Shown: in pieces, positions 13,753-20,699 of the stretch
How the letters are laid out: each line of letters begins with the position of its first letter
How positions within the stretch are numbered: the stretch's first letter is position 1
Virus record (IMG/VR): IMGVR_UViG_3300020442_000737
Coordinates: 1 to 20,924 of that record
Origin: a virus
DNA: 20,924 nucleotides
Strand: one strand, 5' to 3'
Program-made: the position numbers and the translations under genes
The notes under the pieces: generated by a model
What the model was told of the DNA's origin: nothing
Databases searched by the model: none
What the model saw: the letters and a program-made list of their open reading frames with translations, nothing else

Positions 13753-16095
13753 ATGGCATATTTTAAGTACTTTCCACAATTAGAGATCCTAAACAGAAGT
13801 AAGAATGAAACTTCTAGTGATGAGACTCATATCGTCACTAATCTGTTTAAGAGAGTAAAAATTAGAGAAGATATCCTTGGTGCCGTCAGTGCTTTTGAGG
13901 ATTATAGAATTGATCCAGGAGAAAGACCCGATTCTATCGCAGAAGCATACTATGGCGATCCAGAACTTGACTGGGTAGTCCTACTCTCGAATAATATCAC
14001 TAATCTAGAGAACCAATGGCCTCTTGATCCTGTTGCATTCAAGAGATACCTTGATGAAAAATATCCCAATCAAGAAGAACTTCAAGCCATTGCATATTAT
14101 GAAACCAGAGAGATCAGAGATGATTTTAATAGACTTGTGTTCCCAGGAGGTCTCAAAGTAGACGAGGCTTTCTATAATGCACCAGTCTACGTTCCTATCG
14201 TTGAAAACCCTCCAGGCATTACTTTCCCCCCAATCTATGTCTCGGGTACTCAAGCACAGATCAACCCTATTATCGGTGCAGGCAACTCGATTGTAGGTGG
14301 TTTTATCGTTAATCCAGGAGCGGGTTACACTGAAGTTCCTTCAGTAACACTATCTGCACCAGCACCAACATCTAGTGCTTCTGCAAGTGTTTCTATGAAT
14401 CAATTTGCAGTTACTGGAATCGTAACCTTTAACCCAGGTTTGGGATATAACTTTGTTCCAACTGTTGTAATTGAATCTCCAATTCAATCTGTTGCTGCTG
14501 CAGCAACTTGTGAGTTGGGCACTGGTAATAACTTTGATAGAGTCGCAGCAATCACGGATCTAACACCTGGTATTGGTTATGGTATTACTGCACCAGCAGT
14601 TACATTCTCCAAATCCCCCAACTTCATGGGTGGATCTTATGTTCAACAATCCATCATTAATCTTGGTAATAATATTGAAGGTGCGTTTCTAAGTGCTGAT
14701 GGTGGTAAGTTATACACCGCAAGTTTGACTGGTACCAATCAGATCAAGGCATTCAATGTCAGTAATGCATACGAAGCAACTACGATCTTCGCAGTCAATG
14801 ATCTCGATGTAAGTTCAGACTTCACTTTCACGACTGGTGTGGAAATGAATCCAACTGGATCTAAGTTGTTCGTCTCTGGTGGTCAGGCGTCTACTTATAA
14901 GATTGCAGAATATGTTCTATCAACACCTCACAATCTAAACACTGCAACCAAGAACTCTGAACTTATTGTAACTGAACCTAGTGCAATCAGATTCAACAAT
15001 GATGGAACACTACTTTATCAAATTACAGGTCAGATTCTAAAGGTTTATACTTTATCTACTCCATATCAAATTACATCGGTCAACACTCTATTCAATGTAC
15101 CTCAAGTTAATCTGAATACACTCATTGGTGCAGGTTTAGACTTCACTGGATTTACAATTAAATCTGATGGATCTAAAATGTTCGTTACTGATGAAACAAC
15201 AACTTCTCTTTATGAACTTGATTTTGGATTCCCATATAACATCCAAACTCTAACCTATGCAAAGACTTTCAACGTAAGTTCTCAAGCAAATGAACCTGTT
15301 GATGTTTATCTTGCAGAAAACGAAGAGAAGTTCTTAGTATTCGATGGTGCATCAAACCGAGCAAAAGAATACCTGATGACAACCCGTGCAGAAGGTATTG
15401 CACTAATTGATGGTGCAGGAAAAGTTGATCAAATCCAGATTACTAGAACTGGCAGTGGATACACTACGGCACCAACAATTACTATTGGTCAACCATTCCC
15501 AGCAGTAACAGCAACAGCAGCACTTACGATGGATGCTGGCAAGATTGATACCCTGACAATTACAAATGCAGGATTTGGTTATACCTTTACTCCCTCAATT
15601 ACTATTTCTCCTGCACAGGAATTCAGACAAGGTACGTTTGAAGTTATATTGAATGATGAACCCGATAGAGGTATTGGTACAATCCGTATGATTGATGGTG
15701 GTGCTAACTATGTTAATAGTCCTGTGTTCACGATTGGTCCAGCACCAGATATTCAAAGAGTCTTTGAGGATGACTTCTATTCTCAAATTGGTAGAACTTG
15801 GAAATGGAGTGGTACTACATGGGAGGAGAAGATCTCTCAAGAATTTAGATATCTAGAGTCTATTGATGGTCGTATCAGATCCATTCCTGGTAAAGATATG
15901 GCTACTCCAGTTACCAACTATGAAGTAGAGATCCAAAAGAATGATGAGAAGAGTATTATCACTCTTATCAAACCAGAATTCTTATCAGCAGTCTTGGCAG
16001 AAATGAAGACTCTCATGAAGTATGATCCTGAGAGTGAGAACTTCGTCAATGAGAAACTGAAGACAACTTATAACCCCAAACTTACTGGAATTTAA
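13753..16095 (+). CDS. 53: Baseplate wedge protein gp53, enlarged by a beta-rich insertion
   Basis: 780-aa protein (T4 gp53 is 196 aa). Residues 1-155 match gp53: MAYFKYFPQLEI, YRIDPGERPDSIAEAYYGDP, LDWVVLLSNNITN, WPLDPVAFKRYL. Residues ~670-780 return to gp53-like sequence (TNYEVEIQKNDEKSIITL, IKPEFLSAVLAEMKTLMKY). Between them lie ~500 extra residues: GxGYxxxP-type repeats (~175-300), about five ~45-residue propeller-like repeats with (D/T)G(S/G/T)K(L/M)(Y/F)V cores (~310-545), then further GSGY/GFGY repeats (~555-660). T4 gp53 links wedges to the hub. The insertion probably projects outward and could touch neighbouring baseplate parts or the host. Last gene of the plus operon; its 3' end overlaps the convergent oxygenase gene by 14 nt. 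Confidence 0.85.
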   Translation: MAYFKYFPQLEILNRSKNETSSDETHIVTNLFKRVKIREDILGAVSAFEDYRIDPGERPDSIAEAYYGDPELDWVVLLSNNITNLENQWPLDPVAFKRYLDEKYPNQEELQAIAYYETREIRDDFNRLVFPGGLKVDEAFYNAPVYVPIVENPPGITFPPIYVSGTQAQINPIIGAGNSIVGGFIVNPGAGYTEVPSVTLSAPAPTSSASASVSMNQFAVTGIVTFNPGLGYNFVPTVVIESPIQSVAAAATCELGTGNNFDRVAAITDLTPGIGYGITAPAVTFSKSPNFMGGSYVQQSIINLGNNIEGAFLSADGGKLYTASLTGTNQIKAFNVSNAYEATTIFAVNDLDVSSDFTFTTGVEMNPTGSKLFVSGGQASTYKIAEYVLSTPHNLNTATKNSELIVTEPSAIRFNNDGTLLYQITGQILKVYTLSTPYQITSVNTLFNVPQVNLNTLIGAGLDFTGFTIKSDGSKMFVTDETTTSLYELDFGFPYNIQTLTYAKTFNVSSQANEPVDVYLAENEEKFLVFDGASNRAKEYLMTTRAEGIALIDGAGKVDQIQITRTGSGYTTAPTITIGQPFPAVTATAALTMDAGKIDTLTITNAGFGYTFTPSITISPAQEFRQGTFEVILNDEPDRGIGTIRMIDGGANYVNSPVFTIGPAPDIQRVFEDDFYSQIGRTWKWSGTTWEEKISQEFRYLESIDGRIRSIPGKDMATPVTNYEVEIQKNDEKSIITLIKPEFLSAVLAEMKTLMKYDPESENFVNEKLKTTYNPKLTGI
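14668..15390 (+). repeat. Propeller-like repeat block within gp53
   Basis: About five units of ~45 codons encode the same pattern: a small-residue/Phe strand, then S-x-D-G-x-K-(L/M)-(Y/F)-V or a close variant, then a Y-x-L-S-T-P or similar strand. Recognisable cores are SADGGKLYTA, NPTGSKLFVSG, NNDGTLLYQ, KSDGSKMFVTD and AENEEKFLVFD. This is typical of YVTN/WD-type beta-propeller blades. The DNA units are only loosely similar, so the duplication is old. Confidence 0.65.
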
Positions 16096-16717
16096 AGTTC
16101 ATTGCGATTATGTATCGTGGGTAATCTGCAACTTCTTCGGAAGGTGGCCAAACTCCACAATGCATAATCTTTGAACCATCAAAGAATAAACATCTATTTT
16201 CTACACCATAGACTAGGGTCTCGTCTTCAATGACAGTTCCATATTCTTTGTCTGGATTTTGGATGTAATAAACAGAACTATAAACTAGATCATCTCCAAG
16301 ATGAACATGTGGTACATTATCCATGTACCCGAATTTTTCATGTTTTCTTACATTTAATTCAATATCTTTCTCATCATATTCTTCAACCTTACAGACACGA
16401 ATATCTGTAGGGATAACTGGTTTACCAACTATATTTCCCACTTCTTCACAATTCTTTTGAAGAAAAGACTCCCAACACTTTTTCTTGAACAAGACATCTC
16501 TACATTGTTGGATCTGTTCCAACGAATATGTCATGTAAGGTGGGTAGGGAGTCTTCCATTGTTCATAGACATCTAAAGTCTCATGAGTGTTCCCAGAATA
16601 GTCTTCAGGACTCTCTCCGCGAGTGTCTGGACGTTTATAGAGATCGACAATGATCTCACATGTCTTTAACATACTCTCCCACTCATCGGTGGCTAGAAAG
16701 TCATCTACTATCTTCAT
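16082..16717 (-). CDS. 2-oxoglutarate/Fe(II) oxygenase-like protein with atypical metal motif
   Basis: 211-aa protein. The C-terminal half has the layout of 2OG-Fe(II) oxygenases: NVPHVHLGDD (His137-x-His139), SSVYYIQN, GTVI, ENRCLFFDGSKIMHCG with distal His186, and RYIIAMNF with candidate 2OG-binding Arg201. The usual HxD...H triad has His at the Asp position (139), with Asp142/143 close by, so iron binding may be altered. The N-terminal half (KIVDDFLATDEWESML) fits the start of such proteins. Cyanophages carry many of these genes; substrates are mostly unknown. It lies downstream of the gp32 terminator, so it depends on readthrough or an unseen promoter, and it overlaps the gp53 3' end by 14 nt on the opposite strand. 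Confidence 0.6.
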   Translation of the reverse strand: MKIVDDFLATDEWESMLKTCEIIVDLYKRPDTRGESPEDYSGNTHETLDVYEQWKTPYPPYMTYSLEQIQQCRDVLFKKKCWESFLQKNCEEVGNIVGKPVIPTDIRVCKVEEYDEKDIELNVRKHEKFGYMDNVPHVHLGDDLVYSSVYYIQNPDKEYGTVIEDETLVYGVENRCLFFDGSKIMHCGVWPPSEEVADYPRYIIAMNFKFQ

Positions 16718-16734
16718 TGGAACCTCTTGACATT

Positions 16735-16758
16735 AAAAAAGGGAGGTTTGAACCTCCC
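16735..16758 (-). terminator. Rho-independent terminator of gp32
   Basis: On the minus strand a GGGAGGTT/AACCTCCC inverted repeat (16758-16741, loop of a few bases at most) is followed by six T (16740-16735). It begins 8 nt after the gp32 stop. On the plus strand the same hairpin is followed only by TTTCGG, so it would terminate opposing transcription from gp53 less well. Confidence 0.9.
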
Positions 16759-16766
16759 TTTCGGAA

Positions 16767-17723
16767 TCAACTCTCTGCGAGTTTTTGGAAATAAGACAGA
16801 GCATCGTCTGCATCTTCATCAGTCTCTGTTGAAGCTTGCGGAGTGATGTCTGAATCATTGAAACCACCACTACTAGGTGCGGTGAAACTGGGTTGAGAAC
16901 GTTGTTCGGAGAAGTCTCCACGACGTTCTGCTTCCCATTGACGATCTTCTTCAACGGTCTCCTGGTCTTGGAACTTAGGAGTACCTTTGTGACCAAGAAC
17001 GTAGTCCAGACGCTTCTTCAGTTCCTCGTAGGTCTTGAAGTTTTCAGCCTTAGAGAACTCATTGAGATCGTTCAGGTTGTTGTAGATCTTCTCCAGTGCA
17101 TCATCATCTTCCAGAAGAGCACCAGGGCGATCGAACTCGGACTTGTCGTAGTTCCAGTAACCTTCAACCTTGCGAATCTTCAGTTTGAAGTTTGCACCAG
17201 CCCAGAAGTCGAAGGGGTTGATAGCTTCTTCATCTGCAAACTGAGGTTGCATTGCTTCGGTAATCTTATCAAAGATTTTCTTACCGAACTTGTAAAGGAA
17301 CACCTTACCCTCATTCTGAGGATTGGTGGGATCTGCGACAACGTAAATGTTGGCGTAGTGGGACAACTTACGTTTCTGTTTGCGGGCAATATCTTTATCA
17401 GAATCACGACCACTATTCCACAGAGTGCGGTTGTACTCAGAAACAGGATCTTTTTGTCCCAGCGTAGTCAGAGAGTTCTCGATGTACCAACCTCCAGGTC
17501 CTTGGAAGGCATGACTCCACATTTGGGCCCAGGGAAGTTCGCACCCTTCAGGTGCAGGAAGGAATCGGATAACGGCATAACCATTACCAGCCTTATCTAC
17601 TTCGGGTTTCCAGAAGCGATCATCTGCAGATTTCTCTCCACTATTCAGTTTTTCGACTTTTTTGATCAGTTTATCAGTCAGCGAACCTGCGCGGGACTGT
17701 TTCCTGAGATCAGCAAAAGACAT
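16767..17723 (-). CDS. 32: Single-stranded DNA-binding protein gp32
   Basis: 318-aa protein (T4 gp32 is 301 aa). The N-terminal basic cooperativity segment is MSFADLRKQSRAGSLTDKL. The OB core includes RFLPAPEG, LPWAQMWSHAFQG, SHYANIYVVADPTNPQNEGK and FLYKFGKKIFDKI. Residues ~285-318 are acidic and Ser/Asp-rich, as expected for the tail that recruits partners such as gp59. The T4 zinc-binding His-Cys3 set is lost: where T4 has CPVC this protein has DPVS, and no Cys remains in that loop. It coats DNA in replication and recombination. GGAG at 17736-17733 lies 8 nt before the ATG. A sigma70-like promoter upstream and a strong terminator downstream make it a separately regulated unit. Confidence 0.95.
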   Translation of the reverse strand: MSFADLRKQSRAGSLTDKLIKKVEKLNSGEKSADDRFWKPEVDKAGNGYAVIRFLPAPEGCELPWAQMWSHAFQGPGGWYIENSLTTLGQKDPVSEYNRTLWNSGRDSDKDIARKQKRKLSHYANIYVVADPTNPQNEGKVFLYKFGKKIFDKITEAMQPQFADEEAINPFDFWAGANFKLKIRKVEGYWNYDKSEFDRPGALLEDDDALEKIYNNLNDLNEFSKAENFKTYEELKKRLDYVLGHKGTPKFQDQETVEEDRQWEAERRGDFSEQRSQPSFTAPSSGGFNDSDITPQASTETDEDADDALSYFQKLAES

Positions 17724-17770
17724 GTTCGTATTCTCCGTATTGGTTTGGATTTGGCCTTTGGGACGACTTT

Positions 17771-17799
17771 ATCTTACAGGTCGCAAGAAGGGATGTCAA
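17771..17799 (-). promoter_or_regulatory. Sigma70-type promoter of gp32
   Basis: The minus strand has a perfect -35 box TTGACA (17799-17794), a 17-base spacer, and -10 TAAGAT (17776-17771; four of six bases). It starts 4 nt after the stop of the upstream small gene and lies about 50 nt before the gp32 ATG. It would be read by unmodified host RNA polymerase, consistent with early or middle expression. Confidence 0.7.
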
Positions 17800-17802
17800 G
17801 CC

Positions 17803-18072
17803 CTAGTCTTTGGGAAGTTCCTCTGGATTTGCGAGTTCCAGTTCAAAGAGGAGTGGGTGACACTCCTCCTGTACGAGATAATTTGACCATCGATACATGT
17901 CGTCGATGGTATAGGAATAATTATCATTTGCTTCCATTTGAATGTAAGGATCATCCTGCATAATTGTAGGAATATCATCAAATGTAAATGGAATACCATT
18001 AATGAAAAACATATCAACTATCACATCATTGTGGTAGACGTACCTCGAAGTAATGTGATATTGATATGACAT
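17803..18072 (-). CDS. Small acidic protein of unknown function
   Basis: 89 aa from ATG 18072; a TTG two codons earlier is less likely because it overlaps the preceding stop. The upstream DUF1825 gene ends 2 nt before this ATG, and its last codons (GAAGAGGA) provide a ribosome binding site. The protein is rich in Tyr, Asp, Ile and Met (TSRYVYHNDVIVDMFFINGI, DDIPTIMQDDPYIQMEAND), with a net negative charge, no Cys-rich motif and no membrane segment. I do not recognise a family. It sits between DUF1825/gp59 and gp32 in the replication block and ends 4 nt before the gp32 promoter. Confidence 0.65.
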   Translation of the reverse strand: MSYQYHITSRYVYHNDVIVDMFFINGIPFTFDDIPTIMQDDPYIQMEANDNYSYTIDDMYRWSNYLVQEECHPLLFELELANPEELPKD

Positions 18073-18074
18073 GT

Positions 18075-18407
18075 TCAATCCTCTTCCGTAATTGTATCTA
18101 GACGATCTAGAGTTTCTTCCATCGTGGCAAACAATTCATCGATATTGTTACCACTAAAACCTAGAAGTTCCGCAGCTTCTTTCATCCGTTCTTTCATTGA
18201 AACCGCTTCGGGATCATCAGAAAGAGTTAGACGAAAGTAGAGGTTCTTCTGTTTTTCCAGAAAAGTTTTCATTAAGTCAATATGTTCCCGTTTTTGTTCG
18301 GGTGTCATTAATGGTGCTGAGAATGTGGCTTCGATAATTTCTTGTTGAAGTTCTTCCATCTCTTTGATGGCGTTTCTTACAACTTCTGATTCAAAAAATC
18401 CACTCAT
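18075..18407 (-). CDS. DUF1825 family protein shared with cyanobacteria
   Basis: 110-aa, mostly helical protein. The pattern FFxSExV at the start, K-x-x-x-I-x-x-M-x-x-(F/L)-x-E-K-Q-K in the middle, RLTLSDDPEAxxMK, and a FATMEETLDRL end match the DUF1825 family as I know it from cyanobacterial genomes (usually ~100-120 aa, starting MxFFDSEIV). No biochemical function is known to me for the family, but it is also common in cyanophages. The gene overlaps gp59 by 4 nt (ATGA) and is followed after 2 nt by the unknown 89-aa gene. Its place among replication genes suggests early or middle expression. It may mimic or compete with a host protein; that is inference. Confidence 0.75.
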   Translation of the reverse strand: MSGFFESEVVRNAIKEMEELQQEIIEATFSAPLMTPEQKREHIDLMKTFLEKQKNLYFRLTLSDDPEAVSMKERMKEAAELLGFSGNNIDELFATMEETLDRLDTITEED

Positions 18408-18994
18408 AACACGATATCTTTTAGTGTAGCAGTATACTTTTCCTTGTCAATATTTAGGAAAGATTTATACTTTTTAATTCGTAAACTAACGGATTCCCAC
18501 ACTGGATCTATGAGTTTCTTATCAAAGTTCTTAGAGAACATCAGGATCATATCCATGATCACCAGGGTCTCTATTGAAATAGCTTTCTGTAAATACTTTC
18601 TAAGGATTTCTGGGTGACTCGCACCCTTAATTGTAAATAAGTTTTCAAAGTTTTCTCTATTGCAGAAAACTTCTGATTCAGTTTTGAATAGGTAATAAAG
18701 ACTTTGAGATCTCTTCAACCAATTTGCATAATTTTCTTCACCTGATTCAATAATCTCACCGATCCAAAGTTTTGTTGGATCATCGCATTCTACAAAGTTT
18801 GCGAGGAAGTATAGTTTAATTTCATCATCAGTTTTCTTACGAGACATTCTTTCAAAGAAGTATCGATCTTTTCTTTTATTGAATGCCTCTTTAGATGCTC
18901 TAGACTTCCCGCAATATTGATGGTAATCGTAGTTTGGTTTTGTGAAATGATTCTTGAATGCAAGGTATGTTTTGTATACCTCGATTGGAGTCAT
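18404..18994 (-). CDS. 59: gp59 DNA helicase loader
   Basis: 196-aa protein (T4 gp59 is 217 aa). The N-terminus is diagnostic: MTPIEVYKTYLAFKNHF, then YDYHQYCGKSRASKEAF and KRKDRYFFERMSR, corresponding to the HMG-like DNA-binding part of T4 gp59. The C-terminal half is helical (WIGEIIESGEENYANWL, SIETLVIMDMILMF). It binds fork DNA and gp32 and loads the gp41 helicase. The ATG overlaps the gp33 stop by one base (TAATG) and its stop overlaps the next start by 4 nt, so translation is probably coupled. Confidence 0.92.
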   Translation of the reverse strand: MTPIEVYKTYLAFKNHFTKPNYDYHQYCGKSRASKEAFNKRKDRYFFERMSRKKTDDEIKLYFLANFVECDDPTKLWIGEIIESGEENYANWLKRSQSLYYLFKTESEVFCNRENFENLFTIKGASHPEILRKYLQKAISIETLVIMDMILMFSKNFDKKLIDPVWESVSLRIKKYKSFLNIDKEKYTATLKDIVL

Positions 18995-19257
18995 TAGAAT
19001 ACTAACTTAGCGCGACTTGTTTTTTTGAGAAAGTTGAGTTGGGTCGCTTCATGCTTCAACTTTTCTTTTAGGGGTTTTGAGATTAATTTAGATACTGATT
19101 CAAACTCAATACCATTTTCTTCACAATAGGTGACGATCGCTTCAATGTAATTGATCTTGGAAGTCATTACAAGGTACTCGATGTCCTGTGCGAACTTCGA
19201 CTGGCAGAGAAACTTCTCCTTAATTAGGTTGTTTACATCTTCAGTGTTGTTCTGCAT
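18994..19257 (-). CDS. 33: gp33 late transcription co-activator
   Basis: 87 aa from ATG 19257; the frame is open further upstream to 19362, but that part overlaps the exonuclease gene and looks non-coding. The core (FAQDIEYLVMTSKINYIEAI, YCEENGIEFESVSKLISKPL, KLKHEATQLNFL) matches the T4 gp33 pattern around its GMSYLEATTAFLEENSI region. Family knowledge: gp33 binds the flap of host RNA polymerase and, through its C-terminus, the sliding clamp, coupling late transcription to replication. Here the C-terminal residues are SRAKLVF, a hydrophobic end that could play the clamp-binding part. The ATG is 4 nt after the exonuclease stop. Confidence 0.82.
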   Translation of the reverse strand: MQNNTEDVNNLIKEKFLCQSKFAQDIEYLVMTSKINYIEAIVTYCEENGIEFESVSKLISKPLKEKLKHEATQLNFLKKTSRAKLVF

Positions 19258-19261
19258 AGGT

Positions 19262-19933
19262 TTAGTCTTCTGTGTGATGAGAGACGAACTCCCTGATGTA
19301 CTTGGTAAGAAGTTTAATATAGTAATCTTTGTTGCGTTTTTCATAGACAAAACATTCTCCATTTTCAGCTACCATAATGGTAATCAACTTTTGAACTGGG
19401 ATACCAGTCATTTCATAATACATGCAAGCGTAAGCTACTTCTTGGACGAAGTAGTTTTCAATCCACTTTTCGGGTTTAATCTTTTTTGATGTCTTAAAGT
19501 CGATGATCGCGAGTTCTCCTTCGTATTCTGCGATGCAATCAACACGACCCGCAAGACCGAGATAATCACTATAAAGTGACTTCTCTAAAGCATGTATATT
19601 ATTTATACGATCCAAATATGGTTTGGCTTTAAGAAAAAGAAATTTTGTAGTGGGTAGAGGTTTGTAATCATCTACGTTCTCATTGAGCATATACTTCTCA
19701 ACAAGATCGTGAAATTTAGTTCCTCTAGTAGTGGCGAGACGAGTGATTCTATCAGCTTCTTCGTTACCGACTTTCTTTCTCCACTCTACGAACTTTTGTC
19801 TTCCATAGAAACTAGTCACCGAAGTAATTGAAGGATACATCTTACCAGAAGGGACCCGATAGAAACGGGTCCCCTCGATCATCTCTGCTTCCAAGTCAAC
19901 TTCTTCTTTCAAATAATCAAGATGTTTGAACAT
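19262..19933 (-). CDS. PD-(D/E)XK exonuclease, RecB/Cas4-like
   Basis: 223-aa protein with the ordered motifs of the RecB/Cas4 nuclease group: RGTKFHDLVE (His75), AGRVD (Asp132), IIDFKTSK (Asp145-x-Lys147) and VQEVAYACMY (Gln164, Tyr168). The N-terminus (YPSITSVTSFYGRQKFVEWR) is also typical of phage members of this group. No helicase domain or Cys cluster is present, so it is a stand-alone nuclease. In cyanomyoviruses such a gene is common in the replication region and probably acts in recombination or degradation of host DNA. The start overlaps the PhoH stop by one base (TAATG), and gp33 follows after 4 nt. Confidence 0.85.
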   Translation of the reverse strand: MFKHLDYLKEEVDLEAEMIEGTRFYRVPSGKMYPSITSVTSFYGRQKFVEWRKKVGNEEADRITRLATTRGTKFHDLVEKYMLNENVDDYKPLPTTKFLFLKAKPYLDRINNIHALEKSLYSDYLGLAGRVDCIAEYEGELAIIDFKTSKKIKPEKWIENYFVQEVAYACMYYEMTGIPVQKLITIMVAENGECFVYEKRNKDYYIKLLTKYIREFVSHHTED

Positions 19934-20691
19934 TACATACCCATAGCTAGTTTAGTGACAATGTAGTTCTTAACAAGTCCAGAGCGAACAATATCGTCGG
20001 TTCCAAATTCAACTGAAGAGAAGTCGTACTCCATTGCACGGATAATCTTCATAAAGTCAAGAATACCATTTTTTTCATTAGTGCGAGTAAGGTCAGTCTG
20101 GGTAGCATCACCACAGAATAGAATCTTACTATTCTCACCAATACGTGTAATTATACTATCAAGTTCATGGAAATTCAAGTTCTGCATCTCATCGACGAGA
20201 ACAATTGCATTATCTAGAGTAGTACCACGAATAAAACTAGTAGACCAGAATGAAATAGTTTCTTGTGCTTTGAGGTTTGCATAGAGCATCTCAAAGTCAG
20301 AATCAGAAGCAAGTTCAAACATATACTTCACCATGTTCTTATAAGGAATCTGGTAAAGTGCAGCCTTGTCTTCATGATCTCCAGGAAGGAATCCAATTTC
20401 TCTAGTGGAAACCAAGGATCTCACGATGTAGACTTTTTCATATGGAGTATCAGGATTTAGAACGTCCTTCAGAGCATGATACAAGGCAATAAATGTTTTA
20501 CCTGTACCTGCACAACCATAGGCGAATACATTTTTACCCTTTTTGTACTCATCAAAGTAAGCAGTTTGATTGTCAGTTAAGGGTGAAATATCAGTCATCA
20601 AGTCTGAGTTGATGGGTTTCTTACGTCTCATTTGTTTGGCACTCATACCAATACCGATGTTGCTACTGGACGACTTTCTAGATCTTGGCAT
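19933..20691 (-). CDS. phoH: PhoH-like P-loop ATPase
   Basis: 252-aa protein. Walker A is GCAGTGKT at residues 59-66 and Walker B is IVLVDEMQ at 163-170, followed by the family pattern ENSKILFCGDATQTDL. Residues 85-105 (KVYIVRSLVSTREIGFLPG) are the strongly conserved PhoH block. The basic N-terminal ~30 residues are variable. PhoH-like genes are widespread in marine phages; the molecular role is unsettled (RNA or DNA helicase-like or phosphate-stress functions have been suggested). It is the first complete gene of the minus replication block in this window and is coupled to the exonuclease (TAATG). Confidence 0.93.
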   Translation of the reverse strand: MPRSRKSSSSNIGIGMSAKQMRRKKPINSDLMTDISPLTDNQTAYFDEYKKGKNVFAYGCAGTGKTFIALYHALKDVLNPDTPYEKVYIVRSLVSTREIGFLPGDHEDKAALYQIPYKNMVKYMFELASDSDFEMLYANLKAQETISFWSTSFIRGTTLDNAIVLVDEMQNLNFHELDSIITRIGENSKILFCGDATQTDLTRTNEKNGILDFMKIIRAMEYDFSSVEFGTDDIVRSGLVKNYIVTKLAMGM

Positions 20692-20699
20692 ATGTAAAA

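Noticed and set aside
16893-17963. Long plus-strand open frame (356 aa) opposite gp32
   Set aside because: It is the complement of a well-recognised gene, has no family resemblance or ribosome binding site, and crosses the gp32 promoter; a shadow.
19258-19362. 35-codon N-terminal extension of gp33
   Set aside because: Overlaps the exonuclease gene, low-complexity Ser/Thr content, and ATG 19257 starts right after the upstream stop and gives a normal-sized gp33.
19600-19607. TATAAATA on the minus strand inside the exonuclease gene
   Set aside because: Perfect motif but ~345 nt from the next start and within an early/middle gene block; most likely chance in AT-rich coding DNA.
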